This document shows, one piece after another, positions 9,668 through 21,115 of a stretch of DNA of 64,000 nt (the stretch's first letter is position 1; every line of letters starts with the position of its first letter). A program made the position numbers and the translations under genes. The notes under the pieces are model-generated. The model was not told where the DNA came from, did no database searches, and saw nothing but the letters and a program-made list of their open reading frames with translations. This stretch comes from Pseudomonadota bacterium (lineage in GTDB: Bacteria; Pseudomonadota; Gammaproteobacteria; Burkholderiales; Burkholderiaceae_C): contig JAFEEG010000019.1 in NCBI GenBank assembly GCA_018241225.1, forward strand, positions 1 through 64,000. Direction: 5' to 3'.

Positions 9668-10873
9668 ATGAACTCTGGACGCATCAAGACCTGGACCTGG
9701 ATCCACAAGTGGAGCAGCCTGGTCTGCACCGTGTTCATGCTGCTGCTATGCCTGACCGGGCTGCCGCTGATCTTCCACCACGAGATCGGGCACCTGCTGG
9801 GCACCGAAGTCGAAGCACCCGAGCTGCCCGTCGACCAGGCCCGCAAGCGCGCGAGCCTGGACGACGTGCTCAAGGCCGCCAATGCGCTCTACCCCGAGCG
9901 CGTGGTGCAGTTCGTCTCGCAGGAGGAGAACAGCGACAAGGTCTGGTTCGTCACGCTCACGCCCACGCCAGCGCCCACCTACGACTTCAAGTCGGTGGCG
10001 GTGGACGCACGCACCGGCCAGGTGCTGGCGCAACCCAAGGTCGACGAGGGTTTCATGTGGGTCATGCTCAAGCTGCACGTCGACCTGTTCGCGGGGCTGG
10101 CGGGCAAGCTGTTCCTGGGCTTCATGGGCCTGTTGCTGCTGGTGGCCATCGTCAGCGGCGTAGTGCTGTATTCGCCCTTCATGCGCAAGCTGGAGTTCGG
10201 CACCGTGCGGCGCGAGCGACGTCCGCGCCTGAAGTGGCTGGACCTGCACAACCTGCTGGGCATCGTCACGCTGGTGTGGGCCTTCACGGTGGGCGCCACC
10301 GGCATGATCAACACCTGGGCCGACCTGGTGATCAAGTACTGGCAGTACGACCAGCTCAGCCACATCCTGCAGCCCTACCAGGGCCAGCCGCTGGTGGCCA
10401 CGACCGAACGCGGCTCGGTGCAACGCTCGCTCGACGTGGCGCTGCAAAGCTCGCCGGGCAACAAGCTGTCGTTCATCGCCTTCCCGGGCACGGCCTTCTC
10501 CAGCCCGCACCACAACACCGTGTTCCTGCGCGGCGACACGCCGATGACCTCGAAGCTGCTGCAGCCGGTGCTGGTGGACGCCAAGACCAACGACATCACC
10601 GCCAGCCCGCACCTGCCCTGGTACCTGACGGCGCTGCTGGTGTCGCAGCCACTGCACTTTGGTGACTATGGCGGCATGCCGATGCAGATCATCTGGGCGC
10701 TGCTCGACGTCGCGACGATCATCGTGCTGGGCAGCGGCCTGTACTTGTGGCTCAAGCGCGGCAACCCGGTGCATGAGCATCACAGGGCCAAGGGTGGCGC
10801 GGCGCTCCAGGGCGCAACCGACCCGGCGCCTCAACCCGCTGCCGCCACCACCAAGGCGATGAGCTCGACATGA
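9668..10873 (+). CDS. PepSY-associated transmembrane protein, putative ferric-siderophore reductase
   Basis: This 401-residue inner-membrane protein has PepSY_TM organisation: TM1 at about residues 17-37 after WTWIHKWSS, periplasmic PepSY-type segments, paired helices near 140-165 and 195-215, and a last helix near 345-370. Histidines near the helices (IHKW, HHEIGH, LKLHVD, WLDLHNLLG) are typical of this haem-binding family. Homologues beside TonB siderophore receptors are proposed to reduce iron from the siderophore in the periplasm; that role is inferred from context. It begins 6 bp after the receptor stop and overlaps the next gene by ATGA. Confidence 0.87.
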   Translation: MNSGRIKTWTWIHKWSSLVCTVFMLLLCLTGLPLIFHHEIGHLLGTEVEAPELPVDQARKRASLDDVLKAANALYPERVVQFVSQEENSDKVWFVTLTPTPAPTYDFKSVAVDARTGQVLAQPKVDEGFMWVMLKLHVDLFAGLAGKLFLGFMGLLLLVAIVSGVVLYSPFMRKLEFGTVRRERRPRLKWLDLHNLLGIVTLVWAFTVGATGMINTWADLVIKYWQYDQLSHILQPYQGQPLVATTERGSVQRSLDVALQSSPGNKLSFIAFPGTAFSSPHHNTVFLRGDTPMTSKLLQPVLVDAKTNDITASPHLPWYLTALLVSQPLHFGDYGGMPMQIIWALLDVATIIVLGSGLYLWLKRGNPVHEHHRAKGGAALQGATDPAPQPAAATTKAMSST

Positions 10874-11079
10874 AGCCGCAAGAGCAAACCCCTTCGCATT
10901 TCTGGCGCGTGTGGGGCTGGCCCATTGCCCTGGGCCTGATGATGGCCCTGGGCCTGGTCTCCGCCCTGTTCAGCGACGGCGGGCTGGGTGACATGCTGGC
11001 CTGGGTGGTGCTGGGCATCCCCACCTTCGTGTGCTTCTGGTTCGGCTGGGGCCGACGCCGGTCCGGCGAGCAGTGCTGA
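10870..11079 (+). CDS. Small two-helix membrane protein
   Basis: This 69-residue protein has two hydrophobic stretches (WPIALGLMMALGLVSALF and LAWVVLGIPTFVCFWFGW) and a basic C-terminal tail. It overlaps the PepSY gene stop by ATGA, so it is translationally coupled as the last gene of the iron operon. Small proteins of this kind commonly close siderophore receptor/PepSY operons. No function is recognised. Confidence 0.78.
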   Translation: MKPQEQTPSHFWRVWGWPIALGLMMALGLVSALFSDGGLGDMLAWVVLGIPTFVCFWFGWGRRRSGEQC

Positions 11080-11113
11080 GCGGCACGCGCCCAGCGCAAC
11101 CGGGCCAGTCGGG

Positions 11114-11653
11114 CTAACCGGAAAAGGCCCAGGTCGACGTCGGCTTCTGCGTCGGCAAGCCACCTGGCTCACTGCAGGCAGCCAGGGCGGTTAGGGGCAA
11201 CACCAGAACCTGCGTCAGCGTGGCGCCGGCTGCAACGCCGGCAGTGATGGGGCCGCTGACCGTGGAGATCAGCGAACCGCCCACCATGACCGGGTTATAG
11301 GTAAAGGTCCAGGAACTGGTCAGCGTGGTCGTACCGTTCCAGTACAACGTCTCGGTTCCTTGGCTGACGTTGGTCAGCGACGTGCAGGACAGCTGTCCTC
11401 CCCCGCTGAATGGCCCGACGAAATTCTGGAGCGTGGGATGGGTCAGGCTGATGCACAGGGTCGCACGGTCTTCCCCTGTGTACGTCACGGCCTGCGCCTG
11501 GTTGGTCAGCCCCGGTGAGTAGAGTATCTCGGTCTGCCCGGTGCAGTTGATCAGCGTCGTCGCCTGCGCCGGCGCGGGCGCCAGGGCGAGCAGGGAAACC
11601 AGGACAACGAGCACGGACCATAGCCCGGCTCGAGCGCGAGCAAGAACTTTCAT
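11114..11653 (-). CDS. Exported protein of unknown function
   Basis: The 179-residue product begins MKVLARARAGLWS and has a signal peptide cleaved near APAQA-TT (about residue 30). The mature part is Thr/Ser/Gly-rich, with five cysteines that could pair into disulfides (INCTG, TLCIS, LSCTS, AACSE among them), a central beta-rich WTFTYNP region and a C-terminal STWAFSG. The start at 11653 is fixed by a strong Shine-Dalgarno (GGGAGGTG) 5 nt upstream. The composition recalls actinobacterial secreted proteins more than Burkholderiales ones; that is an impression, not a match. No neighbour suggests a role. Confidence 0.65.
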   Translation of the reverse strand: MKVLARARAGLWSVLVVLVSLLALAPAPAQATTLINCTGQTEILYSPGLTNQAQAVTYTGEDRATLCISLTHPTLQNFVGPFSGGGQLSCTSLTNVSQGTETLYWNGTTTLTSSWTFTYNPVMVGGSLISTVSGPITAGVAAGATLTQVLVLPLTALAACSEPGGLPTQKPTSTWAFSG

Positions 11654-11761
11654 GTGCACACCTCCCCTTGGGAACAATTTCCCAGGCACATTGATAGTCG
11701 AGGTTGGCGTGCTATTCAAGTCGGGCGTTCAAGCCCGGGGCGAAGAGGTGGGGCGCCCCCC

Positions 11762-11796
11762 AAAAAAAAGGCCTGCAGTAGCGTCACTGCAGGCCT
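11762..11796 (-). terminator. Rho-independent terminator of ssb
   Basis: A perfect 11-bp inverted repeat, AGGCCTGCAGT (11769-11779) and ACTGCAGGCCT (11786-11796), has a 6-nt loop. On the minus strand it is followed by a run of eight T (complement of 11762-11769). It lies 24 bp after the ssb stop. Confidence 0.93.
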
Positions 11797-11820
11797 GCTG
11801 GCTTACACCATCGGAAATTC

Positions 11821-12357
11821 CTAGAACGGAATGTCGTCGTCCATGTCGTCGAAGCCGGACGAAGAGCGGGCCGGCGCCTGGCGCGGTGCGGGCGCCGGAG
11901 CCTGGCGGGGCGCCGCAGCCGGGGCGCGCGAATAACCGCCGCCGCCGCCACCACCACCGCCGTAACCGCCGCCACCGCCGTAGCCATCGTCATCACCGCC
12001 GGCGGACGGGCCGCCCTGGCCCTGGCGGCTGCCCAGCATCTGCATCTGGTCGACACGGATGTCGGTGGCGTACTTCTCGACGCCGTCCTTGTCCTGGTAC
12101 TTGCGGGTGCGGATCTGGCCTTCGACGTAGATCTGCGAGCCCTTGCGCAGGTATTGCGCGGCGATTTCGGCCAGGCGGCCGTTGAACACCAGGCGGTGCC
12201 ATTCGGTGGCTTCGCGCATTTCGCCGCTTTGCTTGTCCTTCCACTTGTCGGTGGTGGCCAGGGTCACGTTGCACACCTGGTCGCCACTGGGGAAGGTGCG
12301 GGTTTCGGGGTCGCGGCCGAGGTTGCCGACGAGGATGACTTTGTTGACCGATGCCAT
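11821..12357 (-). CDS. ssb: Single-stranded DNA-binding protein
   Basis: SSB coats single-stranded DNA during replication, recombination and repair. The 178 residues comprise an OB-fold (1 to about 110, starting [20 protein letters not shown]) and a glycine/tyrosine-rich then alanine/proline-rich linker. The acidic tip DDMDDDIPF recruits partner proteins. The ATG at 12357 matches the conserved family start. It is transcribed away from uvrA, the classical ssb-uvrA divergent arrangement. No LexA-type CTGT-N8-ACAG box is visible in the 193-bp intergenic region. A strong terminator follows the gene. Confidence 0.97.
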   Translation of the reverse strand: MASVNKVILVGNLGRDPETRTFPSGDQVCNVTLATTDKWKDKQSGEMREATEWHRLVFNGRLAEIAAQYLRKGSQIYVEGQIRTRKYQDKDGVEKYATDIRVDQMQMLGSRQGQGGPSAGGDDDGYGGGGGYGGGGGGGGGYSRAPAAAPRQAPAPAPRQAPARSSSGFDDMDDDIPF

Positions 12358-12550
12358 GGAGCGCTGCCTTGAGAGAAAGATGTAGCCGGGTTTGCCCGGC
12401 AATCCGACAAGTCTACCCGCCCCGGGCCGGCGGGCCACCCCCGGGGGACCCCGGGTGGCGCAACTTCCGCCCCAGGCCGGCCGAAGGCGCCCGGGAGCAC
12501 CGGAATCGTCGGGCGTCTATCATGTCCGGTTGCCCGAAAGAGCCGCCAAC

Positions 12551-15625
<3,075 letters not shown>

Positions 15626-15639
15626 GGGTCGCGGCGCCT

Positions 15640-16746
15640 TCAGGCCGCGGCGCCCGCGCCCCCGTGCAGGCTCCGATACGCGGCCGGCGCCTGGCCGGTC
15701 CACTTGCGAAAGGCCTTGCGGAAGTTCGAGGCCTCTGAAAAGCCCACGCGCTGCCCCACCTCCTCCACCGACAGCGTGGTCTGCGTGAGGTATTCGCTGG
15801 CCAGCGCGGTGCGAACCTCGTCCACCAGCTCCTGGTAGTTGCGGCCCTGTGCCATCAGGCGTCGCTGCAGCGTCCGCCCCGACAGGCCCAGGCTGCGCGC
15901 CATTTCATCCAGTGCCGGAAAGTCGCCGCAGCTGTTGAAGCATGCGGTGCGGATGCTGTGCTCCAGGGCCGATTCCTCGGGCAGGCTGCGCAGCAGGCGC
16001 TCGCACATCTGTGCGCACAACTGCGCAGTGATGGGGTTGGCATTCGGGCAAGGCGCGCCGAGCACCGCAGCGTCGAAATGCCACTCGAGCGCACCCGCAT
16101 CGAACTGCACCGGACAGCCAAATGCCCGTTCGTAGGCCGCCGCGTGCGCCGGCGGTGCGTACGGCAGGCGCAACAGGCGCGAGGGCACCCGCGACTCCAG
16201 CACCAGGGTGGCCAGCCGCAACACGGAGCTGAACCAGTACTCGGTAACCAGCGGCAGCAGCTCACCCAGGGCCTGCATGTCCCGCCCCTCGAAGACTGCC
16301 GTGTCGCCCTGGACGCGAAACCGCTTCTCGATCACCGGCCCGATCAGCTTCACATGGCGCACGCCCAGCGCCACCGCATCGCCGAAGGTGGGGCTGCTGG
16401 CCAGCGCGTAGCCGTACACGCCGAAGTCGCTCAAGCGCTGGCGGGCCCCGGCGCGCAGCCCCACGTCCGGCCGCTTCGACAGTCGGTGCGCGTTGCGGAA
16501 CACGGTGATCTTCTGCGCCCTCGACATGACGGCCTGCGGGTCATGCAGCCGGTCTGTCCTGATGCCGGTTCCCCGCAGCAGGGCTTCGGCCGGCACGCCC
16601 TGCGCCTGCATCTCGGCAAACAGCGCGCCCAGCGCCAGCAGCGAGTGGGCCGCGCCGGCCGGGCCATCCTCGTAGGTGCCGACGATGTCGTCGGCCGACC
16701 GATCCGCGCTCATCGTGGGGTTCCGGGTCAATACAATGTGGCGCAT
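15640..16746 (-). CDS. AraC-family transcriptional regulator
   Basis: The 368-residue regulator has an N-terminal arabinose-binding-like (PF12625-type) sensor region (LLALGALFAEMQAQGV to about residue 230). A C-terminal double helix-turn-helix reads LDEMARSLGLSGRTLQRRL and SVEEVGQRVGFSEASNFRKAFRKWTGQAPAAYR. The start at ATG 16746 is favoured by GGGGGGTGAAA directly upstream; ATG 16713 is possible. Members of this OruR/ArgR-like group usually activate adjacent catabolic genes. It is divergent from an acyl-CoA ligase 134 bp away, its likely target, so a fatty-acid or related carboxylate effector is plausible but unproven. Confidence 0.88.
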   Translation of the reverse strand: MRHIVLTRNPTMSADRSADDIVGTYEDGPAGAAHSLLALGALFAEMQAQGVPAEALLRGTGIRTDRLHDPQAVMSRAQKITVFRNAHRLSKRPDVGLRAGARQRLSDFGVYGYALASSPTFGDAVALGVRHVKLIGPVIEKRFRVQGDTAVFEGRDMQALGELLPLVTEYWFSSVLRLATLVLESRVPSRLLRLPYAPPAHAAAYERAFGCPVQFDAGALEWHFDAAVLGAPCPNANPITAQLCAQMCERLLRSLPEESALEHSIRTACFNSCGDFPALDEMARSLGLSGRTLQRRLMAQGRNYQELVDEVRTALASEYLTQTTLSVEEVGQRVGFSEASNFRKAFRKWTGQAPAAYRSLHGGAGAAA

Positions 16747-16880
16747 TTTCACCCCCCGTTGGCGCGATCCAACCTCGTGCAAACACTCAACCCGCCTCAA
16801 ACTGCGACCCTCCTGCGGCATCCGTGTCGGGAAGGCGCCTGCCGTTTCGAATGCACTTTGAACAGATGAGAGACAAGCCC

Positions 16881-18515
16881 ATGCAAGAACGTCCCTGGCT
16901 CGATACCTACCGCGAATTCGGCATTCCGGCGCAGATCGCGCCCGCCGGCCACAGCAGCGTCACGGCCCTGATGGAAGACGCGATGCGCCGCTTTCCCGGC
17001 CACACCGCACTGCGTTCGCTGGGCCAGGCGCTCAGCTATGCCGAGGTCGACCGCCTGTCGCGCAATTTCGCCGCCTGGCTGCAGGCCCAGGGCGTGAAGC
17101 CCGGCGAGCGCGTGGCGGTGATGACGCCCAACATCCTGGCCTTTCCGATTGCCATGCTGGGCATCCTGCGCGCCGGCGCGGTGCAGGTAAACGTCAACCC
17201 GCTCTACACCCCGCGCGAACTCGCCCACCAGCTCAAGGACGCCGACGCGCAGACGCTGGTGATCTTCAACGGCTCCACGCCCACGTTTGCAGAAATCGCT
17301 GGCGAAACGCCGGTGCGCCGCGTCGTCACCGCGGGCCTGGGCCTGGCGGCGGACAGCAAGCTGCCCAGCCCGCCCGTGGATGCACGCCTGGCCAATGCCC
17401 TGAGCCTGGCCGACGTGCTGGCCGCTGGCGAATCGCTGCCCTTCTCGCCCGTCACCTCCGGCCCGGACGACCTGATCTTCCTGCAATACACCGGCGGCAC
17501 CACCGGCTTGTCCAAGGGCGCGGCCCTCTCGCACGGCAACCTGCTGGCCAACTGCGCGCAGTTCGCGCTGTTCATGCCCGCGGCCCGCATCGAAGGGCAA
17601 GAGGTGGTGGTCACTGCCATTCCGCTGTATCACATCTTCGCGCTGATGGTGAACTTCATCAGCTACTTCAGCATTGGCGCGGAGAACTGGCTGATCGCCA
17701 ATCCGCGCGACATGGATGCTTTCTGCGAAACGCTGCGCCAGGCGCGTCCGACGGTCATCACCGGCGTGAACACGCTGTATGCCGGCATGACGATGCACCC
17801 CAAGCTGCGCGAAGTCGACTGGTCGCGCCTGAAACTGGCGGCCGGCGGCGGCTCGCAGATCGTGCCCACCGTGTCGGAGCGCTGGAAGACCATCACCGGC
17901 CAGATGATCCGCGAGGGCTATGGCCTGTCGGAGACCTCGCCCATCGTCACCTTCAACCCGGCCGCGGTGAACGAGTTCACCGCCACCACCGGCCTGCCCC
18001 TGCCGTCCACCGACGTGAAGCTGCTGGACGACAAGAACCAGGAAGTGGCGCTGGGCGAGGCCGGTGAGGTCTGCGTCAAGGGCCCGCAGGTGATGCGCGG
18101 CTACTGGGAAAAGCCGGAAGCCAACGCCTCGGCCTTCACAGCCGACGGGTACTTCCGCACCGGCGACGTGGGCGTGTTCGACACGCGCGGCTTCCTGAAG
18201 ATCGTGGACCGCAAGAAGGACATGATCATCGTCTCGGGCTTCAACGTGTACCCCAACGAAGTCGAGGCCGTGGCCACCGCCATGGACGGCGTGGCCGAAT
18301 GCGCCTGCGTGGGCGTGCCTGACGAGAAGACCGGCGAGGCGGTGAAGCTGTTCGTGGTGCGCACGGCCGGCAGCACCGTGACGGAGGCCGACGTCATTGC
18401 CCACTGCCGCGCACAGATGACCGCCTACAAGGTGCCACGCGCGGTGCAGTTCGTCGATGCGCTGCCCAAGTCGACGGTGGGCAAGATCCTGCGGCGCGAG
18501 CTGCGCGACGCTTGA
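16881..18515 (+). CDS. Long/medium-chain acyl-CoA synthetase (FadD-like)
   Basis: This 544-residue ANL-superfamily enzyme activates a carboxylic acid to its CoA thioester through an acyl-AMP. It has the P-loop YTGGTTGLSKGA, the GYGLSETSP motif, the YFRTGDVG core motif, and hinge and C-terminal motifs RKKDMIIVSGFNVYPNEVE and PKSTVGKILRREL with the catalytic Lys. It resembles FadD rather than aromatic acid ligases, but the exact chain length is not readable. ATG 16881 (MQERPWLDTYREFG) was chosen; upstream ATG 16866 is the alternative. It is divergent from the AraC regulator. Confidence 0.9.
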   Translation: MQERPWLDTYREFGIPAQIAPAGHSSVTALMEDAMRRFPGHTALRSLGQALSYAEVDRLSRNFAAWLQAQGVKPGERVAVMTPNILAFPIAMLGILRAGAVQVNVNPLYTPRELAHQLKDADAQTLVIFNGSTPTFAEIAGETPVRRVVTAGLGLAADSKLPSPPVDARLANALSLADVLAAGESLPFSPVTSGPDDLIFLQYTGGTTGLSKGAALSHGNLLANCAQFALFMPAARIEGQEVVVTAIPLYHIFALMVNFISYFSIGAENWLIANPRDMDAFCETLRQARPTVITGVNTLYAGMTMHPKLREVDWSRLKLAAGGGSQIVPTVSERWKTITGQMIREGYGLSETSPIVTFNPAAVNEFTATTGLPLPSTDVKLLDDKNQEVALGEAGEVCVKGPQVMRGYWEKPEANASAFTADGYFRTGDVGVFDTRGFLKIVDRKKDMIIVSGFNVYPNEVEAVATAMDGVAECACVGVPDEKTGEAVKLFVVRTAGSTVTEADVIAHCRAQMTAYKVPRAVQFVDALPKSTVGKILRRELRDA

Positions 18516-18542
18516 AGGCGAACGCGGCGCCGGCTTACCCCC

Positions 18543-19346
18543 TCAAGTCGTCGTCTGCACGTGCAGGCGACTCGACTTGCACCGGTGCAGCGCCCGGTAA
18601 TGCTCCAGCGGCCGACCGTTGGCGCCGTAGGCAATCGACTCGATGCGCAGCAGCGGCTCCGGCTGCGGTAGTGCAAGCAGGCTGCACGTTTGTGCATCCG
18701 GCAGCACCGCATCGATCCAGCGCTCGGCACGCACCAGGCGCAGGCCGTACTGGCGGCGCAGCACGTCGTAGAGCGAGCGGTCGTCCAGCCGCGTGCGATG
18801 CAGGCCAGGTGCCAGGTCGGCGGGCACCACGGTTTCCACCAGAAGGCGCAGCTCGCCATCCACGCTGCGAAGGCGCTTGAGCGCCACCACCTGCACACCC
18901 TCCATCAGGCCCAGCGCGCTGGCCTCCTGCTCGGTGGGTGCGCGCAACTCCTGCGACAGCACCTGCGTGCGCACCGTGATGCCCTTGCGCTCCATTTCGT
19001 CCGAGAAGCCCAGCACGGTGGAAACAAAATCCTCGTCGCGCTCGCGTGCCGAGACAAAGGCGCCGCGCCCCTTGATCTTGTAGATGAGGTTGTTGCGCAC
19101 CAGGTCGGCCAGAGCCTCGCGCACCACGATGCGCGAAATGCCGTACTGCTCGCCCAGCTCGGCTTCGGAGGGCAGCTTGGCGCCCACCGGCAGCTCGCCC
19201 TGCAGGATGCGCATGCGCAGCGCGTCGCGAAATTGCGCCCACAGCGGGGACTCGGATTCCCGGTCGAGCGCGGGCGGTAGGTCGTTCGGGCGGTTCACGG
19301 TGTCGTCGTCGTCGAGTGAATCCAGAGAATTGGAGACGTCGGACAT
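18543..19346 (-). CDS. GntR/HutC-family regulator with UTRA domain
   Basis: The 267-residue protein has a winged helix (residues about 33-95: LWAQFRDALRMRILQGELPVG, LPSEAELGEQYGISRIVVREAL) and a UTRA effector-binding domain (about 115-255, ending LEHYRALHRCKSSRLHVQ). UTRA domains bind small sugars, sugar phosphates or amines. The gene follows the GlpD-like oxidase on the same strand (17 bp), so it belongs to that operon and likely controls the whole sugar/polyol locus. Repeated TGTCATAACA elements in the divergent promoter region are candidate targets. Confidence 0.9.
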   Translation of the reverse strand: MSDVSNSLDSLDDDDTVNRPNDLPPALDRESESPLWAQFRDALRMRILQGELPVGAKLPSEAELGEQYGISRIVVREALADLVRNNLIYKIKGRGAFVSARERDEDFVSTVLGFSDEMERKGITVRTQVLSQELRAPTEQEASALGLMEGVQVVALKRLRSVDGELRLLVETVVPADLAPGLHRTRLDDRSLYDVLRRQYGLRLVRAERWIDAVLPDAQTCSLLALPQPEPLLRIESIAYGANGRPLEHYRALHRCKSSRLHVQTTT

Positions 19347-19363
19347 GCGGCTTGCTCTCCCCT

Positions 19364-21115
19364 TCACGGAACCAGAGATGATGCCTCGAAAGCCGAGGCT
19401 TCGTTGGCCGCCGGCTGCACGGCCGACAGGCGCACGCCATGGCGCTCGCGCAGCAGCCGCGCGCATTCGTGCAGCTCCTTTTCCCGCCGCTGCTCGCTCC
19501 AGCCCAGCACCTCGGCCGCCACGTTGGCCAGCTCGGCCAGCACGGCGTCGTCGACCTGGCCGCGGATGGCCAGCAGCGTGCGGCGGATGACCAGGTCGCT
19601 CAGGTGCACCACGCTGGTTTCCAGGCACAGGTAGCCGATCTCGGCTGCGGAGTAGCCTGGCGCATGCACCAGCGGCCGGTCGCCCGAGGCGGCAAGCCGC
19701 TGCGCCAGCACCGGGGCCCGGGAGCCATAGCGTGCAATCAATGCCGAGGCGCGCGCTTCCGGCAAACCCGATGCGGACACGATGCGCTGCACCAGTTGCT
19801 GGCACGCGGCCTCGTCGGCTGGATAGCCGGCGCCGCCGCCAATGGGCAGCTCGCGCGTGGAGCCCGTGCGCAAGCGGCCCAGCTGCTGCAGCACCCGGTC
19901 GCTCGCTTCCTCGGCCAGCGCACGGAAGGTGGTCCACTTGCCGCCGACCAGCCCCACCACCGGGATCTTGCGCCTGGCGTCGGGCGGGTCGACCACCACG
20001 GAATGGTCGCGCGAGATCTGGCCCGGCTGCTGGGCGTCGGAGCGCGCCAGCGGCCGCACGCCGACAAAGGTGTAGACCACGTCGCCATGGCCGAAGCTCA
20101 GCTTGGGAAACAGCTCGCGCAGCACGTCGAGCAGGTAGTCGACCTCCTGCGCCTCGGTCTCGACGCGGTCGGGGTCGACCACCGGAATGTCGGTGGAGCC
20201 CACCAGCACCCGGCCCAGGAAGGGATAGACGATGCACACGCGCCCGTCCACCGCCTCGAAGTAGGCCATGCGCCCGTCCAGCGCCCGGCGCAGCGGCTCG
20301 TGGTCGAGCACCAGGTGCGATCCCTTGGTGCCCATCACGCGTGGCGCGGCGCCGCCCAGCACTTCGCTGCAGCGGTCGAGCCAGGCGCCGCCGGCGTTGA
20401 CCACGCAGTCGGCCGTGACGTGCACCACCTCGCCGGTCAGTTCGTCGCGCAGGCTGAGCATGTTGCCTGCGCAGGCGACGGCGCGGCAGTAGTTGATCGC
20501 GGCCGAGCGCGGCTGGTCCTTGCAGGCATCGGCGATGAGCTCCTGGATGAGCCATTCCGGATGGCTGATCCACGCATCGAAGTAGGTGGCGGCCCAGCGG
20601 ATGGCATCGCGAAACAGCGGGCGGTCGGCGGCGGCCAGCCGCTCGATGCGGTGCCTGGGCAATGCGCGCTGGTCGCGGCCGAGCAGGTCGTACAGCATCA
20701 GGCCCAGCGCCACGGCCAGCAGGCCGCGGGTGCGCTTTTGCGGCGGGTTGCGGCCGAAGAAGCGCAGGGCGCTGCTGGCCAGGCCGCCGAACAGGCTGGA
20801 CAGCGGCACCACCGTCTTGAGTGGGCGCACCAGGTGCGGCGCATTGCGCAGCAGCAGGTTGCGCTCGCGCGTGGCCTCGGCCACCAGCGAGAAGCTGCCG
20901 TTTTCCAGGTAGCGCAGGCCGCCGTGGATCATGCGCGACGGCGCGCTGCTGGCGCCGGCGCCGAAGTCACCCTTGTCGATGAGCAGGCAGTCCACGCGCT
21001 GCAGCGCCAGGTCGCGGAACACGCCCACGCCGTTGATGCCGGCACCGACGATGACGGTGGAGAAGTGGCGCCCCGCCAGCGCGGCGGGACGGAGGTAGGG
21101 CAGTTGCCAGGTCAT
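19364..21115 (-). CDS. GlpD-like FAD-dependent sugar/polyol-phosphate dehydrogenase
   Basis: The 583-residue flavoprotein has the GlpD/EryB architecture: FAD motif GAGINGVG (residues 24-31), ASSAPSRMIHGGLRYLE, FLGRVLVGSTD, and GLVGGKWTTFR, then a C-terminal DAO_C domain. GlpD oxidises sn-glycerol-3-phosphate to dihydroxyacetone phosphate with quinone. Here the gene is coupled (ATGA overlap) to an FGGY kinase that is not an obvious GlpK, and it lies in an ABC-sugar locus, so a polyol phosphate such as a tetritol or pentitol phosphate is at least as likely. Start ATG 21115 fits the family N-terminus; a longer frame upstream is not conserved. Confidence 0.85.
   Translation of the reverse strand: MTWQLPYLRPAALAGRHFSTVIVGAGINGVGVFRDLALQRVDCLLIDKGDFGAGASSAPSRMIHGGLRYLENGSFSLVAEATRERNLLLRNAPHLVRPLKTVVPLSSLFGGLASSALRFFGRNPPQKRTRGLLAVALGLMLYDLLGRDQRALPRHRIERLAAADRPLFRDAIRWAATYFDAWISHPEWLIQELIADACKDQPRSAAINYCRAVACAGNMLSLRDELTGEVVHVTADCVVNAGGAWLDRCSEVLGGAAPRVMGTKGSHLVLDHEPLRRALDGRMAYFEAVDGRVCIVYPFLGRVLVGSTDIPVVDPDRVETEAQEVDYLLDVLRELFPKLSFGHGDVVYTFVGVRPLARSDAQQPGQISRDHSVVVDPPDARRKIPVVGLVGGKWTTFRALAEEASDRVLQQLGRLRTGSTRELPIGGGAGYPADEAACQQLVQRIVSASGLPEARASALIARYGSRAPVLAQRLAASGDRPLVHAPGYSAAEIGYLCLETSVVHLSDLVIRRTLLAIRGQVDDAVLAELANVAAEVLGWSEQRREKELHECARLLRERHGVRLSAVQPAANEASAFEASSLVP

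Noticed and set aside
12358..12550. LexA/SOS box expected between divergent ssb and uvrA
   Set aside because: No CTGT-N8-ACAG or close variant is visible. Only a GC-rich imperfect repeat (12435-12458, CCACCC...GGGTGG) occurs, with too short a loop and no T-run to call a terminator.
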